From Lachnospiraceae bacterium (GTDB taxonomy: Bacteria > Bacillota > Clostridia > Lachnospirales > Lachnospiraceae), in assembly GCA_009774345.1 (NCBI GenBank), contig VSNR01000001.1, forward strand, positions 1 through 64,000: 64,000 bases of DNA, read 5' to 3'. The notes below the pieces were generated by a model. That model saw nothing but the letters and a program-made list of their open reading frames with translations. It did not search any database and was not told the origin of the DNA. Positions 18,231 to 27,957 of this stretch are shown piece by piece. The position numbers and the translations under genes were made by a program. Position 1 is the first letter of the stretch, and every line of letters begins with the position of its first letter.

Positions 18231-19025
18231 ATGAAGCTCAAAGAAAATGTCGTATTGTATCTGAGGTATGCCGCAGTCTGTACGCAGGGGATCATGCAGT
18301 ATAAACTGTCCTTTGTGCTGATGGTTTTTGCGCGGTTTATGATTTCATTCTGCGAACTGATCGCAATCAAGTTCTTATTTTCGGGTCTTACACAGATCAG
18401 AGGCTACACTTATGGAGAGGTTTTGCTGTGTTTTTCGATCGTTCAAATGTCCTTTACCTTTGCGGAGCTGTTTGGCAACGGGTTCAAGGTGTTTTCTGGA
18501 ATGGTGCGCAGGGGAGCGTTTGACCAGATGCTGCTGCGGCCGCGCAGCTTGATTCTTCAAGTCATAGGCAGCAGATTTGAGGTCGGAAGAACAGGCCCTT
18601 TATTGACGGCGCTGGTCACGCTGGTTCTGGGAATCAGGCATAGCCAAATGAAATGGAATCTGCTGGCAGTCTGGACAATCATTGCCATGATTACAGGGGG
18701 CACGCTGCTGTTTATCGGACTGTTTATGCTGGAGGCAAGTTTATGTTTTTTTACGATTGAGGACACGTCGATTATGAATGCACTTACCTATGGCGCAAAG
18801 GAGCACGGCAAGTATCCAATGGATGTCTACGGAAAGGGTGTTGTGCGCTTTGGCACTTATGTGATTCCGTATACATTGGTTCAATATTATCCGTTGCAGG
18901 TTTTGCTGGGAAAATCACAGCATTGGTATTTGGCATTCTGTCCGCTTGGCATTGTTGTTTTTGTCATTCTTTGCTATGGTGTATGGCGGTTTGGGGTAAA
19001 ACAGTATCAGTCATGTGGTTCCTGA
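18231..19025 (+). CDS. ABC-2 family permease (PF06182-like), second of two
   Basis: 264 residues with about six membrane helices. It shares the early cytoplasmic pattern of its partner (VRRGAFDQMLLRPRSLILQV), placed similarly, which marks the PF06182 group. Start is 4 bases after the first permease stop, so the pair is translated together. The needed ATPase must be encoded elsewhere, or the system is incomplete. Substrate unknown. Confidence 0.8.
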   Translation: MKLKENVVLYLRYAAVCTQGIMQYKLSFVLMVFARFMISFCELIAIKFLFSGLTQIRGYTYGEVLLCFSIVQMSFTFAELFGNGFKVFSGMVRRGAFDQMLLRPRSLILQVIGSRFEVGRTGPLLTALVTLVLGIRHSQMKWNLLAVWTIIAMITGGTLLFIGLFMLEASLCFFTIEDTSIMNALTYGAKEHGKYPMDVYGKGVVRFGTYVIPYTLVQYYPLQVLLGKSQHWYLAFCPLGIVVFVILCYGVWRFGVKQYQSCGS

Positions 19026-19048
19026 GCTGGCATGGAAAGGGAAAATGC

Positions 19049-19077
19049 TTGTGCAATGCAGTCATTTGCATTATAAT
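19049..19077 (+). promoter_or_regulatory. tag promoter
   Basis: TTGTGC, 17-base spacer, TATAAT; AGGGGAGG follows just before the gene. Confidence 0.65.
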
Positions 19078-19108
19078 TTGAAGAGACAGAACAGGGGAGG
19101 TGCAGGAT

Positions 19109-19711
19109 ATGGAGCGGTGTGCATGGTGTATGTGCAATGAGAAGATGATACGTTACCATGATGAGGAGTGGGGTGTTCCTCTGCATGATGACAGGAAGCA
19201 GTTTGCGTTTCTGATGATGGAAGTCATGCAGTGCGGTCTGAACTGGAATATGATGATTCAGAAACGGGAAATCTTTGACGTGTGCTTTGACGGATTTGAC
19301 TATCAGAAGGTGGCAGCGTACACAGAGACAGATATTCAACGGATTCTTGCCACAGATGGCATGATTCGGTCGCGCAGAAAAATTGAGGCGGTAATCCATA
19401 ATGCACAGTGCTTTGTGAAGGTGCAGGAGGAATTTGGCTCGTTCAGCGCATATCTGTGGCAGTTTTCCGAGGGAAAGACGATTCTGTACATGGGGCACCA
19501 GAAAGGCAGCCTTCCAGCGAGGAACGGTTTGTCTGATCTCGTCAGCAAGGATTTGAAAAAGCGGGGGTTTCAGTATCTTGGCTCGGTCACGGTCTATTCG
19601 CATCTACAGGCGTGCGGGATAATCAATGACCATGTGGAGACCTGTTTTCGCTATAAAGAAGTGATGGAAGGCGCAGATACTGTTAGAAAGAGACGAGATC
19701 AGGAAGGGTAG
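19109..19711 (+). CDS. tag: DNA-3-methyladenine glycosylase I
   Basis: 200 residues; removes 3-methyladenine from alkylated DNA as the first step of base excision repair. The N-terminal CAWC zinc ligands, YHDEEWGVPLHDD, EVMQCGLNW (with the Glu and Trp of the base pocket) and the C-terminal NDHVETCFRY are family hallmarks. The zinc-ligand set appears complete (two N-terminal Cys, C-terminal His and Cys). A GTG at 19100 lies inside the Shine-Dalgarno GGGGAGG, so the ATG at 19109 is used. Confidence 0.93.
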   Translation: MERCAWCMCNEKMIRYHDEEWGVPLHDDRKQFAFLMMEVMQCGLNWNMMIQKREIFDVCFDGFDYQKVAAYTETDIQRILATDGMIRSRRKIEAVIHNAQCFVKVQEEFGSFSAYLWQFSEGKTILYMGHQKGSLPARNGLSDLVSKDLKKRGFQYLGSVTVYSHLQACGIINDHVETCFRYKEVMEGADTVRKRRDQEG

Positions 19712-19746
19712 GAAGTGAGTTCTAAATATAGAAGGGAGATACAGAT

Positions 19747-21090
19747 ATGAAGAGAGATATGAAGAGACAGTATATGCTTGCGGTGTTAAGCGGCTGCATG
19801 GTCTTACTGGCGGGATGTGGCAGCACTGCCGCGCTGAACAGCGCAGCGCAGGAGACAATAATACAGAATGTAGAGGCGCAGCATACAGAAATGCAGAATA
19901 TAGAGACGGAAAATACAGAAACACAGCATACAGACACACAAGAGGTGGAAACAGCGCAGCAGGAAGAACTGAAAAATACAGTGCCCCAAAATCGCAGTTC
20001 TGCGGAATCAGCGCCAAAGACCTCGGTGGACACTTCGAAGGCGCTGTATGAGTATTATCTGACGAAGGAGGAGCTGCTTGCAGATATCGAACAGGGGATT
20101 ATATTTCGCGTGGATACAGCATTTCAAAAGCCAATGTGCCCGATTGTGACAGGGGGGAACTGGTCCTTTTATGCACATGAGGACAATGTGGTGAATCTGG
20201 AAGTTTCTTATTCAAATCTGGTTGCGAAAAATGGCAAGACATTTTCCCCTTTTGGGGAGCAGGTCATGGTGGATGTGATATCGCCGGATGGGGACTGTGC
20301 TTATCATTTTGAGAAACTGGGTGATGAGATCATGCAGGATGCTTCGATACAGGAACAGATTGCAGTTACGCCGGGAGAATGGAAGCTCAAGATCAGTTTT
20401 GTCTATGTCTGTGATGAAGCGCCGTCGTATTTTAAGGTCTGCGCTGCCTATGAGTCGCCGTCTGAGGAGGATATTCGCTGGTTGCAGGAGGCGCGCCTGA
20501 AAGAACATGATGCGGGAATCCAGCCAGCGTCGCAAGACAATGCCGCGGATTTTGCGCTGACGGATGACGGAAAACAATTTCTCGAAAACATTTGCAAGAC
20601 GGTCAATGATTTTGACAGCGGCGATGAGAAGGATGCGGCTTTTTGGCGGGATTTTCTGTTTCTGGCATATACAGGTTTGTGGGAGGACGAGGCGGAAATT
20701 GTCAAAGTGCCCCGTGAAGATTTGGGATTTGAGGAGCCGGTGGTGAAAGTGTCTCTCGAGGAGGCGCAGTCGTATGCGAGACTGGTTTTTGGGGAGGAGC
20801 TTCCTGATTTGAAGCCTGCTTTCGAGGAGATGAAGGAGGGGCAGACATCGTTCTTTTTTGAAGATGGCTGTTATTATATCGGCACATCGGATTTTCCAGC
20901 TTTTCAGTTTCACTATGCGGACTGTTCGGTCTATGAGGAGGAAGGCGGTTCCTATATCACTGTGGAGTACAGCATGGACTTTGAGGGAGAACAGAATGTC
21001 GGAATCGTGCGGCTGACGCTTCAACCAGCGGACAACGAAAACGGATTTGTGCTCATTGCAAAGGAGCGGGAATTTTTCGAGGAATTTTAA
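19747..21090 (+). CDS. Surface lipoprotein of unknown function
   Basis: 447 residues. A lipoprotein signal MKRDMKRQYMLAVLSG ends in the lipobox LAGC, so Cys25 should be lipidated and the protein held on the outer face of the membrane. A low-complexity linker rich in Thr, Glu and Gln (roughly residues 35-75, with repeated 'TETQ/EMQNIE' patterns) precedes a folded acidic region not recognised. It lies 9 bases upstream of a response regulator and is probably in one operon with the two-component system and the ABC exporter, which suggests a role in envelope sensing or defence. This role is inferred from position only. Confidence 0.75.
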   Translation: MKRDMKRQYMLAVLSGCMVLLAGCGSTAALNSAAQETIIQNVEAQHTEMQNIETENTETQHTDTQEVETAQQEELKNTVPQNRSSAESAPKTSVDTSKALYEYYLTKEELLADIEQGIIFRVDTAFQKPMCPIVTGGNWSFYAHEDNVVNLEVSYSNLVAKNGKTFSPFGEQVMVDVISPDGDCAYHFEKLGDEIMQDASIQEQIAVTPGEWKLKISFVYVCDEAPSYFKVCAAYESPSEEDIRWLQEARLKEHDAGIQPASQDNAADFALTDDGKQFLENICKTVNDFDSGDEKDAAFWRDFLFLAYTGLWEDEAEIVKVPREDLGFEEPVVKVSLEEAQSYARLVFGEELPDLKPAFEEMKEGQTSFFFEDGCYYIGTSDFPAFQFHYADCSVYEEEGGSYITVEYSMDFEGEQNVGIVRLTLQPADNENGFVLIAKEREFFEEF

Positions 21091-21099
21091 GCACAGAGA

Positions 21100-21801
21100 A
21101 TGGATGGAGAAATGAAACGAATATTTTTTGTGGAGGACGATTTGAGTCTGATAAACGGACTGACATTTGCGGTCAGAAAGCAGGGGTATACAGTAGATGT
21201 CGCGCGCACCTGCCTTGAGGCGCAGACGTTGTGGCACAGTGGGCAGTATGATTTGGTGATTCTGGATGTGTCGCTGCCGGATGGTTCCGGGCTGGATTTG
21301 TGCAGACAGATTCGCGAGACTTCCAAGGTGCCAGTCATGTTTCTGACTGCCGCCGACGAGGAGACTGATATTATCATGGGGCTTGACATTGGTGCGGATG
21401 ACTATATCACAAAGCCTTTTAAGCTGGCGGTATTTCTGGCGCGAGTGAATGCGTTGCTGCGTCGGGGTGACAATTTCAGCCAGCCAGATGCGGAGCGGAC
21501 TTCAAACGGAATTACACTGCTGTTGACAAAGGGAGAGGGCTATAAGAACGGAAAGCCGCTCGAGCTGACTTCGAGTGAGTACCGTCTGCTGTGCCTGTTT
21601 ATGGAGCATCCAGATTGCGTGCTTTCCCAAGAGCAGATCTTGGGCAGCCTGTGGGACTGCGACGAAAAGTATATTGACAACAAGACCCTGAGTGTTTATA
21701 TCCGCAGGCTGCGCATGAAGATAGAGGACGACCCCGGCGCGCCCAAGAAGATCGTGACGGTCCGCGGTATGGGGTATAAGTGGAGTACGAGAGCGGAGTG
21801 A
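21100..21801 (+). CDS. OmpR-family response regulator
   Basis: 233 residues: an N-terminal receiver domain with acidic pair FVEDD, phospho-acceptor Asp in LVILDVSLPDG, switch Thr in FLTAAD and Lys in YITKPF, then a C-terminal winged helix ending TVRGMGYKW. The neighbour histidine kinase starts 12 bases downstream. Starts at 21100 or 21112 (second ATG) are both possible; neither has a good Shine-Dalgarno, so coupling to the lipoprotein gene is likely. It probably controls the ABC exporter at 22991. Confidence 0.92.
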   Translation: MDGEMKRIFFVEDDLSLINGLTFAVRKQGYTVDVARTCLEAQTLWHSGQYDLVILDVSLPDGSGLDLCRQIRETSKVPVMFLTAADEETDIIMGLDIGADDYITKPFKLAVFLARVNALLRRGDNFSQPDAERTSNGITLLLTKGEGYKNGKPLELTSSEYRLLCLFMEHPDCVLSQEQILGSLWDCDEKYIDNKTLSVYIRRLRMKIEDDPGAPKKIVTVRGMGYKWSTRAE

Positions 21802-21813
21802 GGTATTTCATCC

Positions 21814-22857
21814 ATGAGAAAAATATTGACGAATCCAAATATAAAGTCCCTGTTTCTGCAACTCTTGGCAGTTATCTTGTCCTTTGAACTCGGCGCGGTC
21901 GCGCTGTTGGTCCTGAAGCCCGAGTTTGCTGCATTATTGCTGTGTCTGCCCGTTTTGATGGGCGTGGTGATGCTCTTTTGCTGCTGCCAGTTTTTCAGAA
22001 AACAGGAACAGATGATTGAGGATGCCGCCGCGAAGGTCAGGGAATATATTTCCGGCAACCGCGAAGCACGCATCGAATGCAACGAAGAAGGGGAATGGTA
22101 CAGGCTGTTTCATGAGGTGAACACGCTCGCCGCCATACTGAATGCGAAGGCGGAGAATGAGGGGCAGGCGAATGCCTCGCTGAAAAATACGATCTCTGAT
22201 ATTTCGCACCAGTTAAAGACACCGCTCGCCGCGCTCAATATCTACAACGGCATTATTCAGGCGGAAGCGGAGACGGGTGCGCTTGCAGAAATTCAGGAAT
22301 TTTCTGCGCTGTCCGAGCAGGAGCTTGACCGGATAGAAACGCTGGTGCAGAATTTATTGAATATCGCAAAGTTTGATGCGGGAACCATCGCGATAGAGAA
22401 AAAGATGGAAAATCTCTCGGAAATGATGGCGGATGTGAAAAAGCGGTTCTTGTTCCGCGCCGGGCAGGAGGGGAAGGAGATTGTCCTTGCGGGCAGCAGC
22501 TCCCTCTCTTTTTTGTGTGACCGGAACTGGATGGTGGAGGCACTCGGCAATCTCGTGAAAAATGCACTCGACCACACAGACAGTGGGGATTTTGTGCGGA
22601 TTGCGTGGGGACAGTCGGCATCGGTAGTGCAGATTACAGTTCAGGACAACGGGAGCGGGATTTGTCCAGAGGATTTGCACCATATTTTTAAGCGCTTTTA
22701 CCGCAGCAGGTACTCGAAGGACACGCAGGGCGTCGGATTGGGGCTGCCGCTGGCAAAGTCTGTGGTGGAGGCGCATAACGGTACGATCGAAGTGGATAGC
22801 TGGCTTGGCAAAGGGACGATGTTCGCCCTTCATTTTTTAATTCCTACAAAATTGTAA
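21814..22857 (+). CDS. Sensor histidine kinase with a very short extracellular loop
   Basis: 347 residues. Two membrane helices (about residues 12-55) are separated by only a few residues, so there is almost no outside domain; this is the intramembrane-sensing type often paired with ABC exporters. Then come a HAMP-like linker, H-box DISHQLKTPL, N-box NLVKNALDH, G1 DNGSGI and G2 GVGLGL. The kinase likely reads the state of the membrane or the exporter rather than a free ligand. That is inference from family behaviour (BceS-like kinases). Confidence 0.9.
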   Translation: MRKILTNPNIKSLFLQLLAVILSFELGAVALLVLKPEFAALLLCLPVLMGVVMLFCCCQFFRKQEQMIEDAAAKVREYISGNREARIECNEEGEWYRLFHEVNTLAAILNAKAENEGQANASLKNTISDISHQLKTPLAALNIYNGIIQAEAETGALAEIQEFSALSEQELDRIETLVQNLLNIAKFDAGTIAIEKKMENLSEMMADVKKRFLFRAGQEGKEIVLAGSSSLSFLCDRNWMVEALGNLVKNALDHTDSGDFVRIAWGQSASVVQITVQDNGSGICPEDLHHIFKRFYRSRYSKDTQGVGLGLPLAKSVVEAHNGTIEVDSWLGKGTMFALHFLIPTKL

Positions 22858-22873
22858 CTGTAATGAAGCCTGA

Positions 22874-22902
22874 TTGTAGGATTCGGATGTTATGCTGATA
22901 CT
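22874..22902 (+). promoter_or_regulatory. Promoter of the ABC exporter genes
   Basis: TTGTAG, 17-base spacer, GATACT. The -10 overlaps the left arm of an inverted repeat at 22898. Confidence 0.5.
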
Positions 22903-22970
22903 GTGCAGGGGAGAACGGACTGCACAGTATAGAATAAGCGGTAACAGTACAGCCTTTGGCTTGCTGTTAC
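22898..22970 (+). promoter_or_regulatory. Two tandem hairpins in the exporter leader
   Basis: Hairpin 1: ATACTGTGCA (22898-22907) with TGCACAGTAT (22921-22930), a perfect 10-bp pairing. Hairpin 2: GTAACAG (22941-22947) with CTGTTAC (22964-22970), containing AGCC/GGCT around TTT. Neither is followed by a T-tract. The first could be a response-regulator or repressor operator; the second could be a leader structure. Confidence 0.55.
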
Positions 22971-22990
22971 AATAAGAGAGGTGTTTACAG

Positions 22991-23674
22991 ATGAATTTAT
23001 TGGAAATTCAGAAATTATGCAAGACCTACGGCAGCGGTGAGGCGGCGGTGCAGGCGTTAAAAAATGTCAGTTTTTCGGTGCGGAAAGGAGAGTATGTGGC
23101 GATTGTGGGCGAGTCAGGCTCTGGCAAGAGCACGCTCTTAAACATGATTGGAGCGCTCGACACGCCCACATCGGGCAAGGTGCTGATTGACGGCAGGGAC
23201 ACGTTTGCCATGAAAGAGAAAAAGCTTACGATTTTTCGGCGGCGCAATATCGGGTTTATTTTTCAGGCGTTTAACCTGATTCCTGAATTGACGGTGGAGC
23301 AGAATATGATTTTTCCGCTGCTGCTGGACTATCAGAAACCAGACCAACATTATCTGGAGGAGCTTCTGGCGGTTCTGAATCTCAGGGAGCGGCGCAGCCA
23401 CCTGCCAAGCCAGCTGTCAGGCGGGCAGCAGCAGCGGGTGGCAATCGGGCGGGCGCTGATTACGCGGCCCTCGCTCATTCTCGCCGACGAGCCGACGGGA
23501 AATCTTGACTCGCAAAACAGCAGAGAGGTCATCGCATTGCTGAAAGGAACGTCGAAAAAATACGAGCAGACGATTATCATGATTACGCATAATCGCAGCA
23601 TTGCGCAGACTGCCGACAGGGTCTTGCAGGTGTCCGACGGCGTCCTGAGCGATTTGGGGAGGTGTTCGGAATGA
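22991..23674 (+). CDS. ABC transporter ATPase, MacB/LolD type
   Basis: 227 residues. Walker A is [10 protein letters not shown]-loop [13 protein letters not shown], signature LSGGQQQR, Walker [13 protein letters not shown] and H-loop ITHNR. The DEPTGNLDS wording is typical of the MacB/LolD/BceA branch that drives FtsX-like permeases. Its stop overlaps the permease start (ATGA at 23671). With the two-component genes upstream it forms the classic antimicrobial-peptide or cell-envelope stress module of Firmicutes. Confidence 0.92.
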   Translation: MNLLEIQKLCKTYGSGEAAVQALKNVSFSVRKGEYVAIVGESGSGKSTLLNMIGALDTPTSGKVLIDGRDTFAMKEKKLTIFRRRNIGFIFQAFNLIPELTVEQNMIFPLLLDYQKPDQHYLEELLAVLNLRERRSHLPSQLSGGQQQRVAIGRALITRPSLILADEPTGNLDSQNSREVIALLKGTSKKYEQTIIMITHNRSIAQTADRVLQVSDGVLSDLGRCSE

Positions 23675-26010
23675 AAAATACGGTCATGAAAAGTTATCTT
23701 GATCTGATTCCGATTGCTGCGAAAACGCGCAGGAAGCAGAACCGGTTGACATTGGTCTGCATTGTGCTGGCGGTGTTTCTGGTGACATCTGTCTTTTCGA
23801 TGGCGGAGATCATGGCAAAGGGTGAGGATGAGGCAATGATCAAAAAGCATGGCAGCCACCACATTGCGGTCAGCGGTTTGTCTGCGGAGGAGGCAGCGAA
23901 GATTGCCGCCAGCAGGGAGGTGTCCGTCTCGGCATGGTATCAGGCATTTGGGGAGGATATTTACGAGGGATATCAGATTGACGGCAGACGGGTAATTTTG
24001 TATGGAACGGAACAGGCGTATGTGGACGATATCCGAAAGTATGAGATAGAGGGCGCGTTCCCGCAGAATGAAAACGAAGTCATGCTGAACACGCTGGCTA
24101 AGGAACAGCTTGGCGTTCAGACCGGAGACCAGATTGCGGTTCAAACGCCGTCAGGGGGATTTACGTTCACGGTGACAGGATTTTGTCTGGATGAAATGGC
24201 GCAATATAACAATAAGTTTGATGGTGTCTGTGTCTATCTTCGCCCGGAAGCGTTCGATAACATACTGAAAGCAAATGGAGAGATGAGTGCGCCCTTTTAT
24301 GTTATCCGCTTCGCGCAGGGAACAAAATTGAAAAAAGCGATTGCGGATATGAAGGAAACATATGGTTTGGCGGACGGGGCTGTAGAGGAGAATCTGGCGG
24401 CTGTTGCGCTTGCGGGTGCGAGCAGCAGCCAGCAGATCAATGGTCTTTATCCGCTTGCTGCGGCGGTGTTTGTCATGGTATTCATCGCCGGTGTGCTGAT
24501 GATTTCAAGCTGTATCAACAGCAGTGTCTCACAGCGGACCAAGTTTTTTGGCATGATGCGCTGCATTGGCGCCAGCAGGAAACAGGTGATGCAGTTTGTC
24601 TGTCTCGAAGCTCTGAACTGGTGTAAAACCGCAATTCCTGTGGGCTTGGCGCTCAGCCTTGCAGTGACTTGGATTTTGTGTGTGATATTCAAAAATATGA
24701 TCGGTGGTGAGTTCAGTGAATTTACATTTCGATTCAGTGCGGTCGGCATTGTGAGCGGGATTTTGGTCGGCGTGACTGCGGTATTGCTGGCAGCGCACGC
24801 TCCGGCGCGGCGCGCGGCAAATGTCTCGCCGGTGGCAGCGGTGACAGGCAGCGCAGAGACGGTAAAAACCGTGTCTCATGCGGCAGATATCTGTCTGCTT
24901 AAAGTGGAGAGCACGCTTGGCGTGTCTCATGCGGTCTCCTCAAAGAAAAATATGACACTTATGTCATTATCCTTTGCCTTTACGGTGGTTTTGTTTCTGG
25001 CTTTTTATGCGCTGCTTGACTTTGCAGACAGGCTCCTTCCAATGGATGGAGAATTAAATCCTGACATTTCAGTCGCTCCGTTGGAGAATGTCAATGCGAT
25101 TCCAAAGAGCATGAAGGATGAAATGAGCCAGCTCCCCGGCGTGGAAGCGGTTTTTGGGTGCGCGATGGCGTTTGATCTGCCTGTGCTGATTAACGGAAAT
25201 GCGGGCAGTGCCGATTTGATTTCCTATGATGCGTATATGTTTGAGTGGACCAAGAAAGCAGTCGCCAGCGGCAGCATGAAAACCATCGACGGGAATACGA
25301 ACGATATTCTCACAGTCTTTAATAGGGACAGCCGTCTGGATGTCGGCGATCAGGTCACGATCGGGGACACAGAACTTCATATTGTGTGCGTCGTTTCATC
25401 GGGAATAGGCACGGAGAGCCGTCCGGCGCTGGTGTGCACGGAGGAAACCTTTGAGCGCATCACGGGCGAGAAAAATTACATGAATCTGAATGTGCAGCTT
25501 ACAAAAGATGCATCAGATGAAACGGTGGACGCGCTTCGCGCGATCGCAGGCGATCTTGTGTTTATAGACCGGCGCGAGGAGAACAAAGAGAACGCTTCCT
25601 CGTTTGGGGTGTTTCAGACTGCGGCGTATGGTTTTCTGGCAATTATCGCCTTGATCACCGTGTTTAATATTATGAACAGCATTTCCATGAGCGTGTCGGC
25701 GCGGATTCGCCAGTACGGCGCGATGCGTGCTGTCGGTATGAGCGTGTGCCAGATGACAAAGATGATTGCGGCGGAGGCGGTATCCTACGCAGTATGCGGT
25801 CTGGCAATCGGCAGCGTGGGCGGGCTGTTTGTCCACCGGGCGCTCATGAATAAGCTTGTCTATGAACATTTTGGCGGTACATGGGAAATCCCTTTCGCGC
25901 CGCTGGCGGCTGCCGCCATTATTTTTGCACTGTCCTGCGCCGCAGCAGTGTATGCGCCCGCAAAGCGGATTCGGGAGATGGAGATTACGGAGACGATAAA
26001 TGAGCTGTGA
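23671..26010 (+). CDS. FtsX-like ABC permease with two MacB-type halves
   Basis: 779 residues. One N-terminal helix (about residues 25-48) is followed by an extracellular domain to about 265, then three helices containing the FtsX core. A second helix near 435 starts another extracellular domain to about 650 and three final helices, so the FtsX module is present twice. This differs from the ten-helix BceB form. It works with the ATPase at 22991; likely roles are export of, or mechanical defence against, envelope-active compounds. A GTG at 23662 is in frame, but GGGGAGG at 23656-23662 favours the ATG at 23671. Confidence 0.88.
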   Translation: MKNTVMKSYLDLIPIAAKTRRKQNRLTLVCIVLAVFLVTSVFSMAEIMAKGEDEAMIKKHGSHHIAVSGLSAEEAAKIAASREVSVSAWYQAFGEDIYEGYQIDGRRVILYGTEQAYVDDIRKYEIEGAFPQNENEVMLNTLAKEQLGVQTGDQIAVQTPSGGFTFTVTGFCLDEMAQYNNKFDGVCVYLRPEAFDNILKANGEMSAPFYVIRFAQGTKLKKAIADMKETYGLADGAVEENLAAVALAGASSSQQINGLYPLAAAVFVMVFIAGVLMISSCINSSVSQRTKFFGMMRCIGASRKQVMQFVCLEALNWCKTAIPVGLALSLAVTWILCVIFKNMIGGEFSEFTFRFSAVGIVSGILVGVTAVLLAAHAPARRAANVSPVAAVTGSAETVKTVSHAADICLLKVESTLGVSHAVSSKKNMTLMSLSFAFTVVLFLAFYALLDFADRLLPMDGELNPDISVAPLENVNAIPKSMKDEMSQLPGVEAVFGCAMAFDLPVLINGNAGSADLISYDAYMFEWTKKAVASGSMKTIDGNTNDILTVFNRDSRLDVGDQVTIGDTELHIVCVVSSGIGTESRPALVCTEETFERITGEKNYMNLNVQLTKDASDETVDALRAIAGDLVFIDRREENKENASSFGVFQTAAYGFLAIIALITVFNIMNSISMSVSARIRQYGAMRAVGMSVCQMTKMIAAEAVSYAVCGLAIGSVGGLFVHRALMNKLVYEHFGGTWEIPFAPLAAAAIIFALSCAAAVYAPAKRIREMEITETINEL

Positions 26011-26025
26011 ATGAAAGCGTTGATT

Positions 26026-26076
26026 AACAAACTGTCGCTTTACGATTTTTCAATCGCTAAAGTGACAGTTTTGTTT
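26026..26076. terminator. Bidirectional terminator between convergent genes
   Basis: AACAAACTGTC pairs with GACAGTTTTGTT, with an inner CTTTACGATT/AATCGCTAAAG hairpin. The last codons of the minus-strand gene lie inside it. Confidence 0.65.
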
Positions 26077-26295
26077 AATGGAAAAAGCACCCTCTTCCTG
26101 TTTTATTAAGTCTGGATTGGCGTATTCGTGAGCGATTCCAAGCATGGATTGTATCGTTTCAGTTTTTTCAGGGACAGATTCAGATGGTGACTCATAGGTA
26201 TCTGAATCAATAAAACGAACAAATGCATAGACGGTTTCGATTTTATCGTTTGGCATGGTTTCTAATATGCTGATGGTTTTTTCTAAAATAGACAT
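26050..26295 (-). CDS. Small acidic protein, antitoxin-like size and composition
   Basis: 81 residues, not firmly recognised. The N-terminal amphipathic helix (ILEKTISILETMPNDKIETVYAFVRFI) resembles the short helical start of many small antitoxin-like or DUF2281-like proteins; the C-terminal half is acidic and probably flexible. A GGAGGCGC Shine-Dalgarno precedes the ATG. No toxin gene is adjacent on the same strand, so a toxin-antitoxin role is only a guess. Its 3' end lies in the shared terminator with the FtsX-type permease. Confidence 0.55.
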   Translation of the reverse strand: MSILEKTISILETMPNDKIETVYAFVRFIDSDTYESPSESVPEKTETIQSMLGIAHEYANPDLIKQEEGAFSIKQNCHFSD

Positions 26296-26432
26296 TGATG
26301 CGCCTCCTTATTGTTACAGCATAACATGACCAAAAGTAAAAATCAAATAGAATATTAATGGCATTGTGTGTGCGTTTGTGGTAGAATAAAGGCGCTGAGT
26401 CATTCAGTAAATCAGAATTGTTATGGGGAGGC

Positions 26433-26867
26433 ATGGGCTTGTATAATCGCTATGAAGATCAATCAAAGTTCATAATGGATATGGAGCAGCTGTGCATTGC
26501 AGAAGATGGGTATGTATATATTTCAAAAGAGGAAGATTACGGGATTGCAATTGATATGGAAAGCTGCTATGGTACACTTGATGAAGTAAAGTCTTTTATT
26601 ATTTTTTTGCAAAGCATATTTGTGAACTGGACAATCTCGTTCAACGCTTCAACCAGAAAAAATGACCCTTCCCCACAAGAAAAAGCGTTTCCTTTTGAAC
26701 TGGAAATTATTTACATAGAAGAGCCAGATTGTATTGTTTTTGATTATTGGTGCACCGTAAAAAACACACAGCTCGATGTAACTTTTGAATACAAAGAGAA
26801 TCACTTTTTCTTGCGGAAGTATGGCGCTTTTGATTGTATTCCCGATAATTGGGAAGAAACAGAATAA
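26433..26867 (+). CDS. Hypothetical protein in an AT-rich gene group
   Basis: 144 residues, not recognised. Soluble and acidic, with many aromatic residues and a repeated beta-strand-like pattern (CIVFDYWCTV, TQLDVTFEY); no signal peptide. Start is uncertain: GGGGAGG at 26425-26431 is too close to the ATG at 26433 and better spaced to an in-frame TTG at 26439; a TTG at 26418 is also open. Codon use is more AT-rich than in the flanking ABC and regulator genes, as in the next two genes, which suggests a shared, possibly transferred origin. Confidence 0.6.
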   Translation: MGLYNRYEDQSKFIMDMEQLCIAEDGYVYISKEEDYGIAIDMESCYGTLDEVKSFIIFLQSIFVNWTISFNASTRKNDPSPQEKAFPFELEIIYIEEPDCIVFDYWCTVKNTQLDVTFEYKENHFFLRKYGAFDCIPDNWEETE

Positions 26868-26934
26868 ATTTCAATTCCTAAAAAATCATCAAATCACAAT
26901 CGGATTTTATGGAACGAAACAGGAGGATCAAGGA

Positions 26935-27435
26935 ATGCAGTATCAATTTCCTAGAGTGAACAAGATAAGTAGAGATGAATTCCTGAAAATAAGGGAACAG
27001 GATTTACTTTTCATCACCAATCCCGGAAGAATGGGGGATGAAGATGGTTCAACATTCATTATAAATACGACAGATGGGTATAAAGTATATCGAATTGATG
27101 GCTGGTGTTTTGGAGATAGAACGGGACCCAATTTTATTTCCTATTCAGAGATGGCAGATCAATTTCCTGATTGGAGTTCATCTATTGGAACAGTAGAAGA
27201 AAACGAAGATTCTTTATATCGATATGTGTATATGGGATTTGGCAATGGTTTGAGTATAAAAAAGGACTTATATGAACCATTTATGAAGCATTTGGCGTTC
27301 GCAGTTGACAGGTATGCAGAAAATAGAAATATTGATCGTTCTGAGAAAGAAAAGAACAAGTATGCAATTATTTTTAATGTGTGGGATGAAGCAGTTGTAA
27401 ATATGGCTGCGGATATCAATGTGGATTTATTGTAA
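26935..27435 (+). CDS. Hypothetical protein, possibly immunity-like
   Basis: 166 residues, not recognised. AGGAGG at 26921-26926 fixes the ATG at 26935 and excludes the longer open frame. Soluble, with a well-defined beta-rich start and a final helix; the middle holds the segment YRIDGWCFGDRTGPNF. Size, solubility and clustering with other small unknown genes are what one sees for orphan immunity proteins of polymorphic toxins, but no motif proves this. AT-rich like its neighbour. Confidence 0.65.
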   Translation: MQYQFPRVNKISRDEFLKIREQDLLFITNPGRMGDEDGSTFIINTTDGYKVYRIDGWCFGDRTGPNFISYSEMADQFPDWSSSIGTVEENEDSLYRYVYMGFGNGLSIKKDLYEPFMKHLAFAVDRYAENRNIDRSEKEKNKYAIIFNVWDEAVVNMAADINVDLL

Positions 27436-27490
27436 GAGGAGGAACTGCAAATGAGGTGGATACTGTGAGTGGGGAGGAGGGCAATGGGCT

Positions 27491-27901
27491 ATGTTATACC
27501 TGCTGATACTGACCGATCAGGAATTAAGTTATGAGAATTATTCAGAGGATTTTTGTATCGGTCTATTTCCGACGCAGGCACAGGCAGAAGAGGTTGCGCG
27601 GTATTATCTTGAAAATGTGCAGGGTTTTTGTGAATATGATTGTGCTTATCATATTGTGGAGAAAGATATAGTCGAAAGTACCGAATCTACTGTGCCGGAA
27701 GTTGTCTGGTTTGTGCAGGGGTGGAATATGAATGAGGCGCTAGACGAGATTGACATAGTAGAAAGCCCCTGTTTTTTGACAGAGGAACGCGCACAAGAAG
27801 AGCTTTGTCTGATGCAGCGCACATATGTCAGAACGGAGTGGGCTGTAAGCCGGTATCGAGTGGGAGATTTACACTGGGTGGACGGTTTTGTCAGGGTTTG
27901 A
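27491..27901 (+). CDS. Hypothetical protein
   Basis: 136 residues, not recognised. It starts with a short hydrophobic strand (MLYLLILTDQEL) and has an acidic middle and a C-terminal helix, with no membrane segment. GGGGAGGAGG at 27471-27480 precedes the ATG by 10 bases. It is the last of three small unknown genes on the plus strand and ends at a strong bidirectional terminator shared with the ArsR-type gene. Confidence 0.6.
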   Translation: MLYLLILTDQELSYENYSEDFCIGLFPTQAQAEEVARYYLENVQGFCEYDCAYHIVEKDIVESTESTVPEVVWFVQGWNMNEALDEIDIVESPCFLTEERAQEELCLMQRTYVRTEWAVSRYRVGDLHWVDGFVRV

Positions 27902-27916
27902 AGAACTCCTCCATCA

Positions 27917-27957
27917 AAAATACTGAGCAGGGATAGATGCTCCCTACTCAGTATTTT
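27917..27957. terminator. Bidirectional terminator
   Basis: AAAATACTGAG and AGGGA pair with TCCCT and CTCAGTATTTT around loop TAGATGC; T-rich on both strands. It serves the convergent genes ending at 27901 and 27944. Confidence 0.85.
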
